Below are positions 19,353-27,527 of a DNA stretch of 64,000 nt, one piece after another (the first letter of the stretch is position 1; each line of letters opens with the position of its first letter). The notes beneath the pieces are model-generated. The model saw only the letters and a list, made by a program, of their open reading frames with translations. It was not told where the DNA came from and searched no databases. The position numbers and the translations under genes are program-made. This DNA is from Acinetobacter sp. ANC 4648 (GTDB lineage: Bacteria > Pseudomonadota > Gammaproteobacteria > Pseudomonadales > Moraxellaceae): the NCBI RefSeq assembly GCF_002135345.1, contig NZ_NEGI01000003.1, positions 280,198 to 344,197 on the forward strand, written 5' to 3'.

Positions 19353-19946
19353 TTATGATCCTTGTTCAGCAAAAATGCTGAGTAAGTGCTCACGATATTC
19401 AGCTCTATACAGCACAACATCAGGGGCTTTGATGACATCATTCACAATAAATGTCTCTAAGCTTTGCATGCCTAAAAATTGATTGGCTTTATGAAAAGGT
19501 AAATACACACCATCTACACCAACGCCATTAAAAAATTGATCCTTATCCGTAAACGCATCCATAGGTGCATTCCAAGTCAGCGATAACATGTATGTTTTAT
19601 CGTGAATTAAACCACCTGTACCATATTTTTTTGTCGCATCTGTACGTGATCGCCCATCACTCGCATACAGTGTCCCATGCCCTTCTGTAAAAATATCATC
19701 AATATATTTTTTAACAGTCCAAGGCGCACCCATCCACCAGCCTGGCATTTGGTAGATTACAGTATCCGCCCATACATATTTTTGTATTTCTTCATGAATA
19801 TCATAATCACTATCCGCACGGCTGATTTTGACCTCATGTCCAAGCTCTTGCAATACATCACTGGCCAGTTCGGTCAAACTGTCATTTAACACACCTTTTG
19901 AGTGTGCAAATTGTTTAGCACCATTGATAATAAGAATGTTACTCAT
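19353..19946 (-). CDS. mdaB: NAD(P)H:quinone oxidoreductase, MdaB-like
   Basis: A 197-residue flavodoxin-fold protein. The N-terminal ILIINGAKQFAHSKGVLN is the FAD-binding region, and YQMPGWWMGAPWTVKKYIDD and the TEGHGTLYASDGRS stretch are characteristic of MdaB (modulator of drug activity B). MdaB reduces quinones by two electrons using NADPH, protecting against quinone stress. It forms an operon with the ygiN-like gene. Two Fur-box-like sequences and a TTGACT -35 element lie upstream, so iron or redox regulation is possible. Confidence 0.92.
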   Translation of the reverse strand: MSNILIINGAKQFAHSKGVLNDSLTELASDVLQELGHEVKISRADSDYDIHEEIQKYVWADTVIYQMPGWWMGAPWTVKKYIDDIFTEGHGTLYASDGRSRTDATKKYGTGGLIHDKTYMLSLTWNAPMDAFTDKDQFFNGVGVDGVYLPFHKANQFLGMQSLETFIVNDVIKAPDVVLYRAEYREHLLSIFAEQGS

Positions 19947-19978
19947 GATTTGACCTCGAATTATTGAACCTGAAGCAA

Positions 19979-20059
19979 TATAATGAGAATTACTCTTGAG
20001 AAAAAGTCAAAAAAATGCAAAACATTATTGCTAAATAATCAATAATAATTATCAATGAC
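19979..20059 (-). promoter_or_regulatory. candidate Fur boxes and promoter upstream of mdaB
   Basis: TATAATGAGAATTACTCTT at 19979-19997 and AATAATAATTATCAATGAC at 20041-20059 each match about 13 of 19 positions of the Fur consensus. A minus-strand TTGACT lies between them, with AT-rich -10 candidates overlapping the nearer box. The nearer box is about 33 bases from the mdaB start. Suggestive only: AT-rich DNA gives chance matches. Confidence 0.35.
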
Positions 20060-20072
20060 ATCAAATCCTAAC

Positions 20073-20128
20073 TATTTGCTGCAATAAAAATAGCTTCTCG
20101 AAAGAAGCTATTTTTATTGCAGCAAATA
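20073..20128 (-). terminator. 26-bp perfect hairpin, terminator of gst
   Basis: A perfect inverted repeat with arms at 20073-20098 and 20103-20128 and a 4-base loop that reads TTCG on the minus strand. It begins 4 bases beyond the gst stop codon. The lower stem holds the A/T tracts. Unusually long for a simple terminator. Confidence 0.75.
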
Positions 20129-20132
20129 AGAT

Positions 20133-20744
20133 TTAAGGAATTAAACCTTCATCGCGCATCGCAATTTGTACAGACTGACGACCTGCTACTTTATTCCGTA
20201 ATGCAATAACATTTGTAAAAGGTGTTAAATCATGATGAATTCCATTAGACCAATTGGTCAGGACAAATAAATATGCATCAGCAGGACCAAAGTGATCATT
20301 TACCAAATAGTCATAGTCTGACTCCTGTAAATAATCATCCGTATATTTTAAAATTTTATTAATTGTTGTGTAACCACGTTCTTTTTCTTCTGTAGACAAA
20401 GCTGGCCCAAAAAAGACAGCATAGGCATCATGTAATTCTGAATTCAAATATCCCAACCATTCCAATACTTTGGCACGGCCTAAGCCTGAGGGTGGAATTA
20501 AATCTTGCTTAGGATCATGCTGCGCAAGAAATGGTAGAATGGCCACATTTTCGGTCAACATTAAACCCGGATTAATTTCCAAAGCAGGTACATAACCTTT
20601 CGGATTAATTGTGTAGTAGTCTGTACCTTTTTCTGTTTTATGTGTTTTTAAATCAACGCGTTCCAAGTCAAAATCGACATTAATTTCATTTAAAATAATA
20701 TGTGCGGCAAGTGAACATGCACCTGGAGAATAATATAATTTCAT
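20133..20744 (-). CDS. glutathione S-transferase (beta-class, GstA-like)
   Basis: A 203-residue GST. The N-terminal thioredoxin-like domain has MKLYYSPGACSLAAHI with the beta-class cysteine at residue 10, followed by GYVPALEI (cis-proline) and TENVAILPFLAQ. The C-terminal helical domain has FGPADAYLFVLTNW. Such enzymes conjugate or bind glutathione in detoxification. Cytoplasmic. Monocistronic, with its own hairpin terminator. Part of the block between thiG and trmB. Confidence 0.92.
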   Translation of the reverse strand: MKLYYSPGACSLAAHIILNEINVDFDLERVDLKTHKTEKGTDYYTINPKGYVPALEINPGLMLTENVAILPFLAQHDPKQDLIPPSGLGRAKVLEWLGYLNSELHDAYAVFFGPALSTEEKERGYTTINKILKYTDDYLQESDYDYLVNDHFGPADAYLFVLTNWSNGIHHDLTPFTNVIALRNKVAGRQSVQIAMRDEGLIP

Positions 20745-21213
20745 AATTGATCCTTGTTATTTAACTCTTAATGTTTTAGAACGCTTCTGGGAATCTTGCA
20801 AGGGTTGAACCGATTAAATTGCAAGAAAGCGTAAAAATTTAACACTTCAAATATTCAGGAAAAGCTTCTCTTTTTCAAGTTAAATTCGTTTCTATCTAAA
20901 TAATAAAAACAATTGGATTTTACTATTGCTACAATTCTAAATAACTGCATAAATACCCGCAGTATTTTTACAAAAGGATGTCATAAGACAAACATTATGA
21001 ATTTAAAAAAACGGATATATGCTCAGTAAACTCTACAACCCTATGACCGTGGGCTTTATATCAAACAAATCAAAATTTTGTGACTAAATTTTAATAAAGT
21101 AAGCGAGTAGAACATCATATTTTCTATTTTATAGAATTATAAATGTCTAACATGTATCCAAAATTAGATTAATATGGCAAATTATAAATCACCTAAATAT
21201 CAATAACATTTAT
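20745..21213. other. 469-base intergenic region between gst and the response-regulator gene
   Basis: AT-rich. It must contain promoters for two divergent genes. A 22-codon frame with a weak ribosome-binding site at 21019-21087 is noted but not called. The string AAAATTTTGTGACTAAAT near 21072 recurs near 37737. Nothing else recognised. Confidence 0.3.
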
Positions 21214-21918
21214 ATGATACATAACGAATTAAAATTACCAATCCCTGTCATTATTGTAGAAGATGAACCTCTTATTCAAATCAGACTTAAACAAATTTTA
21301 TTTGATATTGGTTATAAACCTGAGCACTTATACTTTGCACAAACCAAAGCATTAGCAAACAAATTACTCTCCGAACATTCGGTATCTTTTGCATTAGTCG
21401 ACTTAGGACTACCTGATGGAAATGGTATAGAAGTGATAGAGACTTTAAAACGCCATGACCCAACGATCGCTATATTAGTAATTTCTGCATGGAGCACTGA
21501 AGATTCTATTTTAAATGCATTGGCCGCAGGTGCGACAGGTTACATTTTAAAAGAACGAGATGATATTGAAGTGGCATTATCCATCCGCAGTGTTTTACGT
21601 GGTGGAATACCGATTGACCCATTTATTGCACAAAAAATTCTAAAACAATTCCAATTTAATGAAAATACCCCTTCCATACCAAATAAAAATGAAATCAAAC
21701 TACAACATGAAAATGACTTACTCTCCGGAAGAGAACATGAAGTTTTAACTTTAGTTGCACAAGGATTAAGTAACAAAGAGATCGCACTACATATCAATCT
21801 TTCTCGCTATACAGTTGAATCACATATTAAAAATATTTATCGAAAACTTGCTGTATGTACCCGAACCAAGGCAATAGATACTGCAAGAAACTTAGGTTTT
21901 CTAGATAACAATGTTTAA
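21214..21918 (+). CDS. orphan NarL/LuxR-type response regulator
   Basis: A 234-residue regulator. The receiver domain (about 10-130) has the acidic pair in VEDEP (residues 16-17), the phospho-acceptor Asp63 in LVDLGLPDGNG, a serine at the usual Thr/Ser switch position (VISAW) and the lysine in YILKERDD. A linker is followed by a LuxR-type helix-turn-helix (LSGREHEVLTLVAQGLSNKEIA ... YTVESHIKNIYRKL). All phosphorylation residues are present. No histidine kinase is adjacent, so the partner and target genes are unknown. No clear ribosome-binding site precedes the ATG. Confidence 0.9.
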   Translation: MIHNELKLPIPVIIVEDEPLIQIRLKQILFDIGYKPEHLYFAQTKALANKLLSEHSVSFALVDLGLPDGNGIEVIETLKRHDPTIAILVISAWSTEDSILNALAAGATGYILKERDDIEVALSIRSVLRGGIPIDPFIAQKILKQFQFNENTPSIPNKNEIKLQHENDLLSGREHEVLTLVAQGLSNKEIALHINLSRYTVESHIKNIYRKLAVCTRTKAIDTARNLGFLDNNV

Positions 21919-22122
21919 TTTTACTCGATAAATTTTCTTATTCTTTCAGAATCAAGACAGATCCTTCATTCATAAAATAAGCTTCAAAAATTTGAATTCT
22001 GCGAATAATCCTAAACCTTGTGTCTCAGTTGAATACATTCATTCTTAAACAGATAAAAAAGTTTGACTTGGATAGCTCAGGTCTTACAATACCACTTTTG
22101 AATTTTTACATTTGCCAAGGTT

Positions 22123-22839
22123 ATGTCAAACGATCAATTAGATTCGCAAGTTGTAGAACTGGACAATTTGCAAGAGCACCGTGAAATTGTGACTTTTATG
22201 CGCCGTTCTTCTCCGCTAAACACGTCACAACGTACTGCGCTTGAACAACATCGTGATTTAATTTTGGAATATCCTGTCGGTGACTTACGCCAGCACTTTG
22301 AACATCCTGAGCGCCCACTGACCGTTGAAATCGGGTTTGGAATGGGCCGTTCACTGGTACTGATGGCAAAAGCTAATCCTGAGCGCAACTATGTCGGTAT
22401 CGAAGTTCATGTTCCCGGTATTGCACAATGTGTCTATGAAGCTGGCATGGCTGGCGTAAAAAACTTACGTCTTTTAGATGCGGACGCAATTCAAGTACTT
22501 CGCGAAATGCCTGATAACAGTATTAATGCCATTCAATTATATTTTCCAGATCCTTGGCAAAAGAAACGTCATTTCAAGCGTCGTTTTGTCTCACATGACC
22601 GTATGCCATTGGTTGAACAAAAACTGGAAATGAGTGGTACATTTCACTCAGCAACAGATTGGGAACCCTATGCAGAATGGATGTTGGATATTTTAGATAA
22701 TCGTCCAAATCTTGAGAATATGGCAGGAAAAGGCAATAGTTATCCTCGTCCAGACTGGCGTCCACAGACTAAATTCGAACGCCGCGGTTTAGAAGAAGGG
22801 CATAAAATTAATGACTTCTTGTTTAAAAAAATTAACTAG
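22123..22839 (+). CDS. trmB: tRNA (guanine-N7-)-methyltransferase
   Basis: A 238-residue SAM-dependent enzyme methylating G46 of tRNA. Motifs: SAM-binding VEIGFGMGRSLV, YVGIEVHVPGI, the catalytic-site region LYFPDPWQKKRHFKRR, and a C-terminal TKFERRGLEEGH tail that matches the conserved end of the family. Length normal. A terminator follows. Confidence 0.97.
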   Translation: MSNDQLDSQVVELDNLQEHREIVTFMRRSSPLNTSQRTALEQHRDLILEYPVGDLRQHFEHPERPLTVEIGFGMGRSLVLMAKANPERNYVGIEVHVPGIAQCVYEAGMAGVKNLRLLDADAIQVLREMPDNSINAIQLYFPDPWQKKRHFKRRFVSHDRMPLVEQKLEMSGTFHSATDWEPYAEWMLDILDNRPNLENMAGKGNSYPRPDWRPQTKFERRGLEEGHKINDFLFKKIN

Positions 22840-22852
22840 TTTTAATTTTTTT

Positions 22853-22891
22853 AAATCAAAAAACAGGGCTAATCACCCTGTTTTTTGATTT
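22853..22891. terminator. bidirectional terminator after trmB
   Basis: A 16-bp inverted repeat AAATCAAAAAACAGGG / CCCTGTTTTTTGATTT with a 7-base loop between trmB and the convergent desaturase. Confidence 0.9.
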
Positions 22892-22905
22892 TCTAATTAT
22901 AGCTT

Positions 22906-23693
22906 TTAAAATACGGCTCGAATTTCAACGCTTGGATCATACTCATCTAAACGCTTTGCCAAAACATGTAAATTACACGTCGGCACGGCAGGAAAAAGAT
23001 GATGTTCAACGTGATAAAACATATTATACGTAATCACTCGCTTGAACTCATTACTACTGTTCGTGCCATATAAATATGATCCTCAGTATCATGATGTACC
23101 GTCCAAACTGCAAAAAATGCTGTCATACACTGACCAATGAGCATGGTAAATACATAATATTTCAGTAAGGTTACATCCAATATAGTAAATACGATGATAA
23201 GAACAATAATATTCGCCAACAACTCAGCACTCATCCATTTTTTCTGAATCACCGTCCCGACTTCAAAGGCTTTTTTATGCAACATCAATGGAAAAAATGG
23301 TCCAAATAAAAAAGCTTTCCACCATTCCATTTTGGCACTTTTCGCTTCAATATCTTCATCTTGCATGCAATGTTGATGATGCCTCAAATGGTTGATTTGT
23401 ACGGCGTGCATCGAACCGAGCATCAATATACTAAGGATAAACATCACCCAATGTGTTTGCTGACGACCTATGCCTAAAGCGAAATGGAATGCATTATGAA
23501 CCTGTCTTAACCCTGTCAAAAAGAACATAAATGAACAGAAAAGTGCAACGATATACCACTCATGGAAAGCACAAAAAAGTGAAACAATAAGCCAAGGTAT
23601 AGAAAGTAATAATTCATTGATTACATCAGAGCGGTTTAGCTTAACTAAGTCTTTCCACTGAACCTCTTGCAATAAGTGTTTATGCTGATTCAT
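22906..23693 (-). pseudogene. fatty acid desaturase, frameshifted near its 3' end
   Basis: The upstream frame (to a TGA at 23034) encodes hydrophobic helices and the first two histidine boxes, HNAFH and HLRHHQH, of membrane di-iron fatty acid desaturases. It stops before the essential third box. Continuing in a different frame, the DNA down to a TAA at 22906 encodes FKRVITYNMFYHVEHHLFP and PTCNLHVLAKRLDEYDP, the missing HxxHH box and C-terminus. A one- or two-base change between about 23036 and 23083 therefore splits the gene; joined, it would be about 262 residues. It could be a true pseudogene, a phase switch or a sequencing error. The likely start is the ATG at 23693, although the frame is open to 23726. 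Confidence 0.88.
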
Positions 23694-23893
23694 TTTATTG
23701 ATTATTCTTTTATTAACTTGAATCAAAATATAAGTTTTAGAATCCAGAGTTGCAAGTCTATTTTTTACGCATTACAACTCTTGGTATAGCTATATAATGT
23801 AATAAATCCCCACTTAAGTTCATAAATTACGTAAAACTTAAAATTCGGGGCATTTTGTAATTCAACACTCTATTTTTAATAACATATTCATAC

Positions 23894-24673
23894 TTACTCA
23901 GATATATGTCTTTGTATAATCCCCTGACTCAATAGCTCATAGACCTGTTTTAAATCATCTCGCCCTGAACCTGACAACATTCGCTGATGCATATTTAAAA
24001 TATTTACATCTTTTCTGACTGCTGGACCTGTCTGCATCAGGCTTGGATCACTTTGAGTGGCTTTAGTTGCTGTTTCGATGATGAGTGGATAAAGTAGGCT
24101 GAAATCCACCTTTTTAGCATCTACGATCTGTTTTGCCATGTCATAACAATAATTACTAAAGTTACATGCAAATACTGCAGCTAAATGTAAACTGAGACGT
24201 TGTTCAGATGAATATTGATATACCCGACTGCTTAGGCTATTTGCAAGTTCAGTTAAAATGGTTAAATCATCAGCTCCTGCTGCTTCTATAAATAAGGGCG
24301 TATTCGTCCAATTAATTTCTCGCTTCAAACTAAAGGTTTGCAAAGGATAAAATACACCTGATTTCTGATGATACTGCATTAATACATCTAAATTGGTACT
24401 ACCAGATGTATGTACAATCAAGGTATTTTTTAAATAGGCTGATAGCTGTTCAATCACCACTGCAATCGCTTGATCACTTACAGCAATAATCATTAAATCA
24501 ATCTGTTGATCAATCTGTTGATATTGATCAATTGCCTGAGCCTGTACTTTCTTAGCTAATAATTTTGCATGGACTAATTGTTGACTATAGATCTGTACTA
24601 TTTCATGTTGAGCCAATAAAACAGTGGCTAAATGTGTTGCAACCCGCCCTGATCCAATAAAACTTATACGCAT
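23894..24673 (-). CDS. Rossmann-fold and DUF2520 domain protein
   Basis: A 259-residue protein. The N-terminal NAD(P)-binding fold begins MRISFIGSGRVATHLATVLL, with IAVSDQAI in the strand-4 position and VHTSGSTNLDVL after it. The C-terminal helical DUF2520 domain has GVFYPLQTFS, AAVFACNFSNYCYDMA and GPAVRKDVNIL. The fold resembles pyrroline-5-carboxylate reductase and ketopantoate reductase relatives, but the substrate of DUF2520 proteins is not established. Cytoplasmic. It lies downstream of a terminator, so it probably has its own promoter. Confidence 0.85.
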   Translation of the reverse strand: MRISFIGSGRVATHLATVLLAQHEIVQIYSQQLVHAKLLAKKVQAQAIDQYQQIDQQIDLMIIAVSDQAIAVVIEQLSAYLKNTLIVHTSGSTNLDVLMQYHQKSGVFYPLQTFSLKREINWTNTPLFIEAAGADDLTILTELANSLSSRVYQYSSEQRLSLHLAAVFACNFSNYCYDMAKQIVDAKKVDFSLLYPLIIETATKATQSDPSLMQTGPAVRKDVNILNMHQRMLSGSGRDDLKQVYELLSQGIIQRHISE

Positions 24674-24718
24674 TTCGATAAACTAAATAAAATAATCTGC
24701 TACAGCATGCCAATAAAA

Positions 24719-24742
24719 AAAGGACGAAGCAATTCGTCCTTT
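24719..24742 (-). terminator. terminator of the LprI-like lipoprotein gene
   Basis: A 10-bp stem AAAGGACGAA / TTCGTCCTTT with a GCAA loop, followed on the minus strand by a U7 tract. It begins 17 bases past the stop. Confidence 0.88.
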
Positions 24743-24758
24743 GGTTTTACGATTAAAA

Positions 24759-25787
24759 TTAATTAAATACGTTATTCAAATACACAATACGTTCTGCCGT
24801 CTTTTGATTAAAGCACTTGGTATATTGCATTTCATTATTTTGTTCATGCATTGCATCATCCCAATAACTATATTGTTTTTGATAGGTTTCCATTTCACTA
24901 TCAGACATTCGTCCAACTTGTTTTTGTGAGATAACCTTACAATCAACATCACGCTTTTCAAACCATTCTGATTGATCTTGTTGCAATTGAGCTTTTTGCT
25001 CATCACTAAAACGATCCCAAGTCTGGTTTAAGCGCTCTACTTGTTTGGATTTTTCTGCATCAAGTTCTTTTTTACGAATATCCATTGCTTTTTGCGCAAG
25101 TTCAGTTTGTGCAGAATTTTCTTGTTGAGATTGTTGTTGTAGATCATTTGATCTTTTATTTTCTTTAACATAAGCTTCATATTGCACAGCTTTTACAACC
25201 ACATAAACCACACCATCAATCACATCATTTTTTTGTTGCGCATTCAGGGTATAACCTTCTTTATCAGTCTTAATAACATCATATTTAAAACTTCCTTTTA
25301 ACTGATCATTATCTAAAGTCAGCGTCATTTCACGACTATCTAAGTAGTCTTTTAGAGTAGAATGGCCTTGGTCTTCACCATCACAATATTCACAATCAGG
25401 GCCATATTCTACATACGCATTTTCTGCACGTTTCTGTAACCCTTTTGGAAATTGAACCACCAATTGGCTTTCGCATTCTAATTGTGTAGCTTGTTTTTGA
25501 TCAGCCGTTACAGTCCGAACATTTTTGATTTCAAACTTTAAACCATCATTAATGGTCTTTAATAAAGCTTGGTCGGCATTATAGCTAGTCGACCTTAATT
25601 TTTTATCCACTTGTTTTAAATATTCATCTTTCAAATATTGTTGTAGCTTTTTCAAGTTATCCTGATTTGTACAACTCCATTCAGAAACTTCTGTTGGTTT
25701 GACATCTTCTTTTTTATGTTTAAAAAAATCACAACCTGACATCATTAATGTACTTGATAGTGCTGTAATCAATACTAACTTCTTCAT
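24759..25787 (-). CDS. lipoprotein with C-terminal LprI-like (DUF1311) domain
   Basis: A 342-residue protein with a lipoprotein signal and lipobox MSGC (Cys19), so predicted to be envelope-anchored. The C-terminal part matches the LprI/DUF1311 pattern of lysozyme-inhibitor-like domains: LNQTWDRFSDEQKAQLQQDQSEWFEKRDVDCK followed by a paired YTKCFNQKTAERIVYL, with the two conserved cysteines. The central part includes a CEYCDG pair and a glutamine-rich coiled stretch (about 210-250). A role in inhibiting lysozyme is only a family-level possibility. Confidence 0.78.
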   Translation of the reverse strand: MKKLVLITALSSTLMMSGCDFFKHKKEDVKPTEVSEWSCTNQDNLKKLQQYLKDEYLKQVDKKLRSTSYNADQALLKTINDGLKFEIKNVRTVTADQKQATQLECESQLVVQFPKGLQKRAENAYVEYGPDCEYCDGEDQGHSTLKDYLDSREMTLTLDNDQLKGSFKYDVIKTDKEGYTLNAQQKNDVIDGVVYVVVKAVQYEAYVKENKRSNDLQQQSQQENSAQTELAQKAMDIRKKELDAEKSKQVERLNQTWDRFSDEQKAQLQQDQSEWFEKRDVDCKVISQKQVGRMSDSEMETYQKQYSYWDDAMHEQNNEMQYTKCFNQKTAERIVYLNNVFN

Positions 25788-25858
25788 TCTATAAAACCTT
25801 ATTGTCTTTATATTATATATATTTAAAAAAATTACTTTTACAGCGCGATAGCATGCAT

Positions 25859-25888
25859 AAAAAAACCTCGAAAATCGAGGTTTTTTTT
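25859..25888 (-). terminator. terminator of the OmpA-family gene
   Basis: Inverted repeat AAAAAAACCTCGA / TCGAGGTTTTTTT with a 3-base loop, about 43 bases past the stop. Confidence 0.88.
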
Positions 25889-25930
25889 AAGTTTCATTTA
25901 GTTTTTTTGTTGAATAGTCGGCTCTATAAC

Positions 25931-27364
25931 TTAATTTGTTGTACTGGTTTCAGTATTGATCAATTCAAACTCAATACGGCGATTTTTAAATTGTCCTTCT
26001 TTGGTTGAGTTATCTGCAATAGGATTTTCTTGCCCTAATCCGATGACGGTAAGCTGCTCTGCACTAACGCCTTGCTGAGTTAAATAATTCGCTACAGACT
26101 GTGCACGTTTTTGCGACAATGCTTTATTTGCGTCAGGTTTTCCAACATTATCAGTAAATCCTTTCACAACGACTTTGGCTTGAGGAAGTTGTTTCAGTAA
26201 GCTGGCTGCTTTATCTAAAATAACTTTATTTTCAGCCGGAATTTCAGATGACCCTGTAGCGAAATTAATGGCTTGAAGATTCAATGCTGTAACGACATCA
26301 TTCGCATTTGCTTGATCTGGATTGATACTAGCCAAAGCCTGACCTGCTTGAGCATTACTCTTCGATACAGCGTTAGGAGCATCTGCAGACTGACTTGCAA
26401 CAACCTGCATATTCGGTACTAATCCTTTTAATTCATCTGCCAGTTTTTGTGCTTGAGCAACATCAGGTGCTTGAATCGTTAACTGATTACCCACCCAAAC
26501 CAAAGAAATATTTGGAAGACCTTTAATTTTAGCAAAAACCTTTGCCATCGCATTTTGATCAGTTAGCTCTCCTGCAAATTGTTGATCAGCACTGGCATGA
26601 CAAATATCTGCTTGACCAAATATGGAAGAAAGCTGTGATTTAATTTGATCAAGCATTGCTTGATTCCCAACTAAAGCTTGGCAGTTTGCCACTTTACCAT
26701 CTGCTCCAGTTGCAATATGCAATTCAGCTGGTTGTAAGGCCATTGTAGCTGAAGATGAAGTACTTTCAGTCACAGTGCCTACTGTAGAAACAGCAGGTTT
26801 ATGACTGCATTGTTTAAAAAGGAAGACGGCTATAGCCGCCAATATTAATAACGCAATAATTGGTAATAAAAAGCCAGACTTCTTATGAGGGGTAACTGAT
26901 GTTGCTTGCTGGATCTGTGAAGTTGCTGTACCTACAGATGACAAACCTACAGTCCCAACAATTGATTTCGCCCAAGGCGGCAGTAGGCCTGTAAATGAAT
27001 CTGCATTCTGTTCCAACAAATGTAGAATATCTTGTTTCTTATCGCTGCCAGCTAAATCTTGCAATACCCCGAGTGTAGGAGCAATGGATTGATTTAAGGT
27101 TGTTTCCAACTCATGTTGTGGTAAACCTAAATTAATCGCCTGTAATAAATGATCTTTAGCAGCAAAATTACTATGAAAAATATCAACTAAACGCGGATTC
27201 AGACTGTTTTGTAAAGTTGAGATTAAATCTGGTCGAGCTTTAAGCAGTGATAGAATAAATGGATAAAATGTAGCTAACACATTGCCTTTTTCAGTAAGAT
27301 GAGTTGTGGCGTCCTTTAAAACAACCGGAGTGACTCTTTCTTTTAAAATATTAATTAAATCCAT
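25931..27364 (-). CDS. OmpA-family envelope protein with N-terminal DUF937-like and BON-like regions
   Basis: A 477-residue protein from the ATG at 27364 (GGAG six bases upstream); the longer frame to 27403 lacks support. Residues about 1-150 form a helical region like DUF937 proteins. One membrane helix follows (LLPIIALLILAAIAVFLF). Next are two BON-like segments separated by a linker (ICHASADQQFAGELTD ... GLPNISLVWVGNQLTI ... QAQKLADELKGLVPNM). The C-terminal OmpA domain has FATGSSEIPA, VVKGFTDNVGKPDANKALSQKRAQSV and FKNRRIEF, with the Asp and Arg that bind peptidoglycan diaminopimelate. The layout recalls mycobacterial ArfA. It is predicted to be anchored in the inner membrane with its OmpA domain on the cell wall. 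Confidence 0.8.
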   Translation of the reverse strand: MDLINILKERVTPVVLKDATTHLTEKGNVLATFYPFILSLLKARPDLISTLQNSLNPRLVDIFHSNFAAKDHLLQAINLGLPQHELETTLNQSIAPTLGVLQDLAGSDKKQDILHLLEQNADSFTGLLPPWAKSIVGTVGLSSVGTATSQIQQATSVTPHKKSGFLLPIIALLILAAIAVFLFKQCSHKPAVSTVGTVTESTSSSATMALQPAELHIATGADGKVANCQALVGNQAMLDQIKSQLSSIFGQADICHASADQQFAGELTDQNAMAKVFAKIKGLPNISLVWVGNQLTIQAPDVAQAQKLADELKGLVPNMQVVASQSADAPNAVSKSNAQAGQALASINPDQANANDVVTALNLQAINFATGSSEIPAENKVILDKAASLLKQLPQAKVVVKGFTDNVGKPDANKALSQKRAQSVANYLTQQGVSAEQLTVIGLGQENPIADNSTKEGQFKNRRIEFELINTETSTTN

Positions 27365-27483
27365 AAAATGCTCCATTTTTTTAAATTGATTTTTACATTT
27401 CACTTCATCATTCTAAAGACTTCTTCAATTTACAAATATTGTATTTATGTTTAATTTTTAATCAAAAAATTTAGTATTTACAT

Positions 27484-27510
27484 AAAAAAAGCCAGACGAA
27501 GCTGACTTTA
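27484..27510 (-). terminator. terminator of pyrB-pyrC'
   Basis: Stem AGCCAG / CTGACT (one G-U wobble on the RNA) closing a UUCG-containing loop, followed on the minus strand by a U7 tract, 20 bases past the pyrC' stop. Confidence 0.7.
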
Positions 27511-27527
27511 AAACAACAAACACCCGT

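Noticed and set aside
21019..21087. A 22-codon frame with a weak GGA site upstream of the response regulator
   Set aside because: Too short to support without conservation. The surrounding region is AT-rich and such frames are common by chance.
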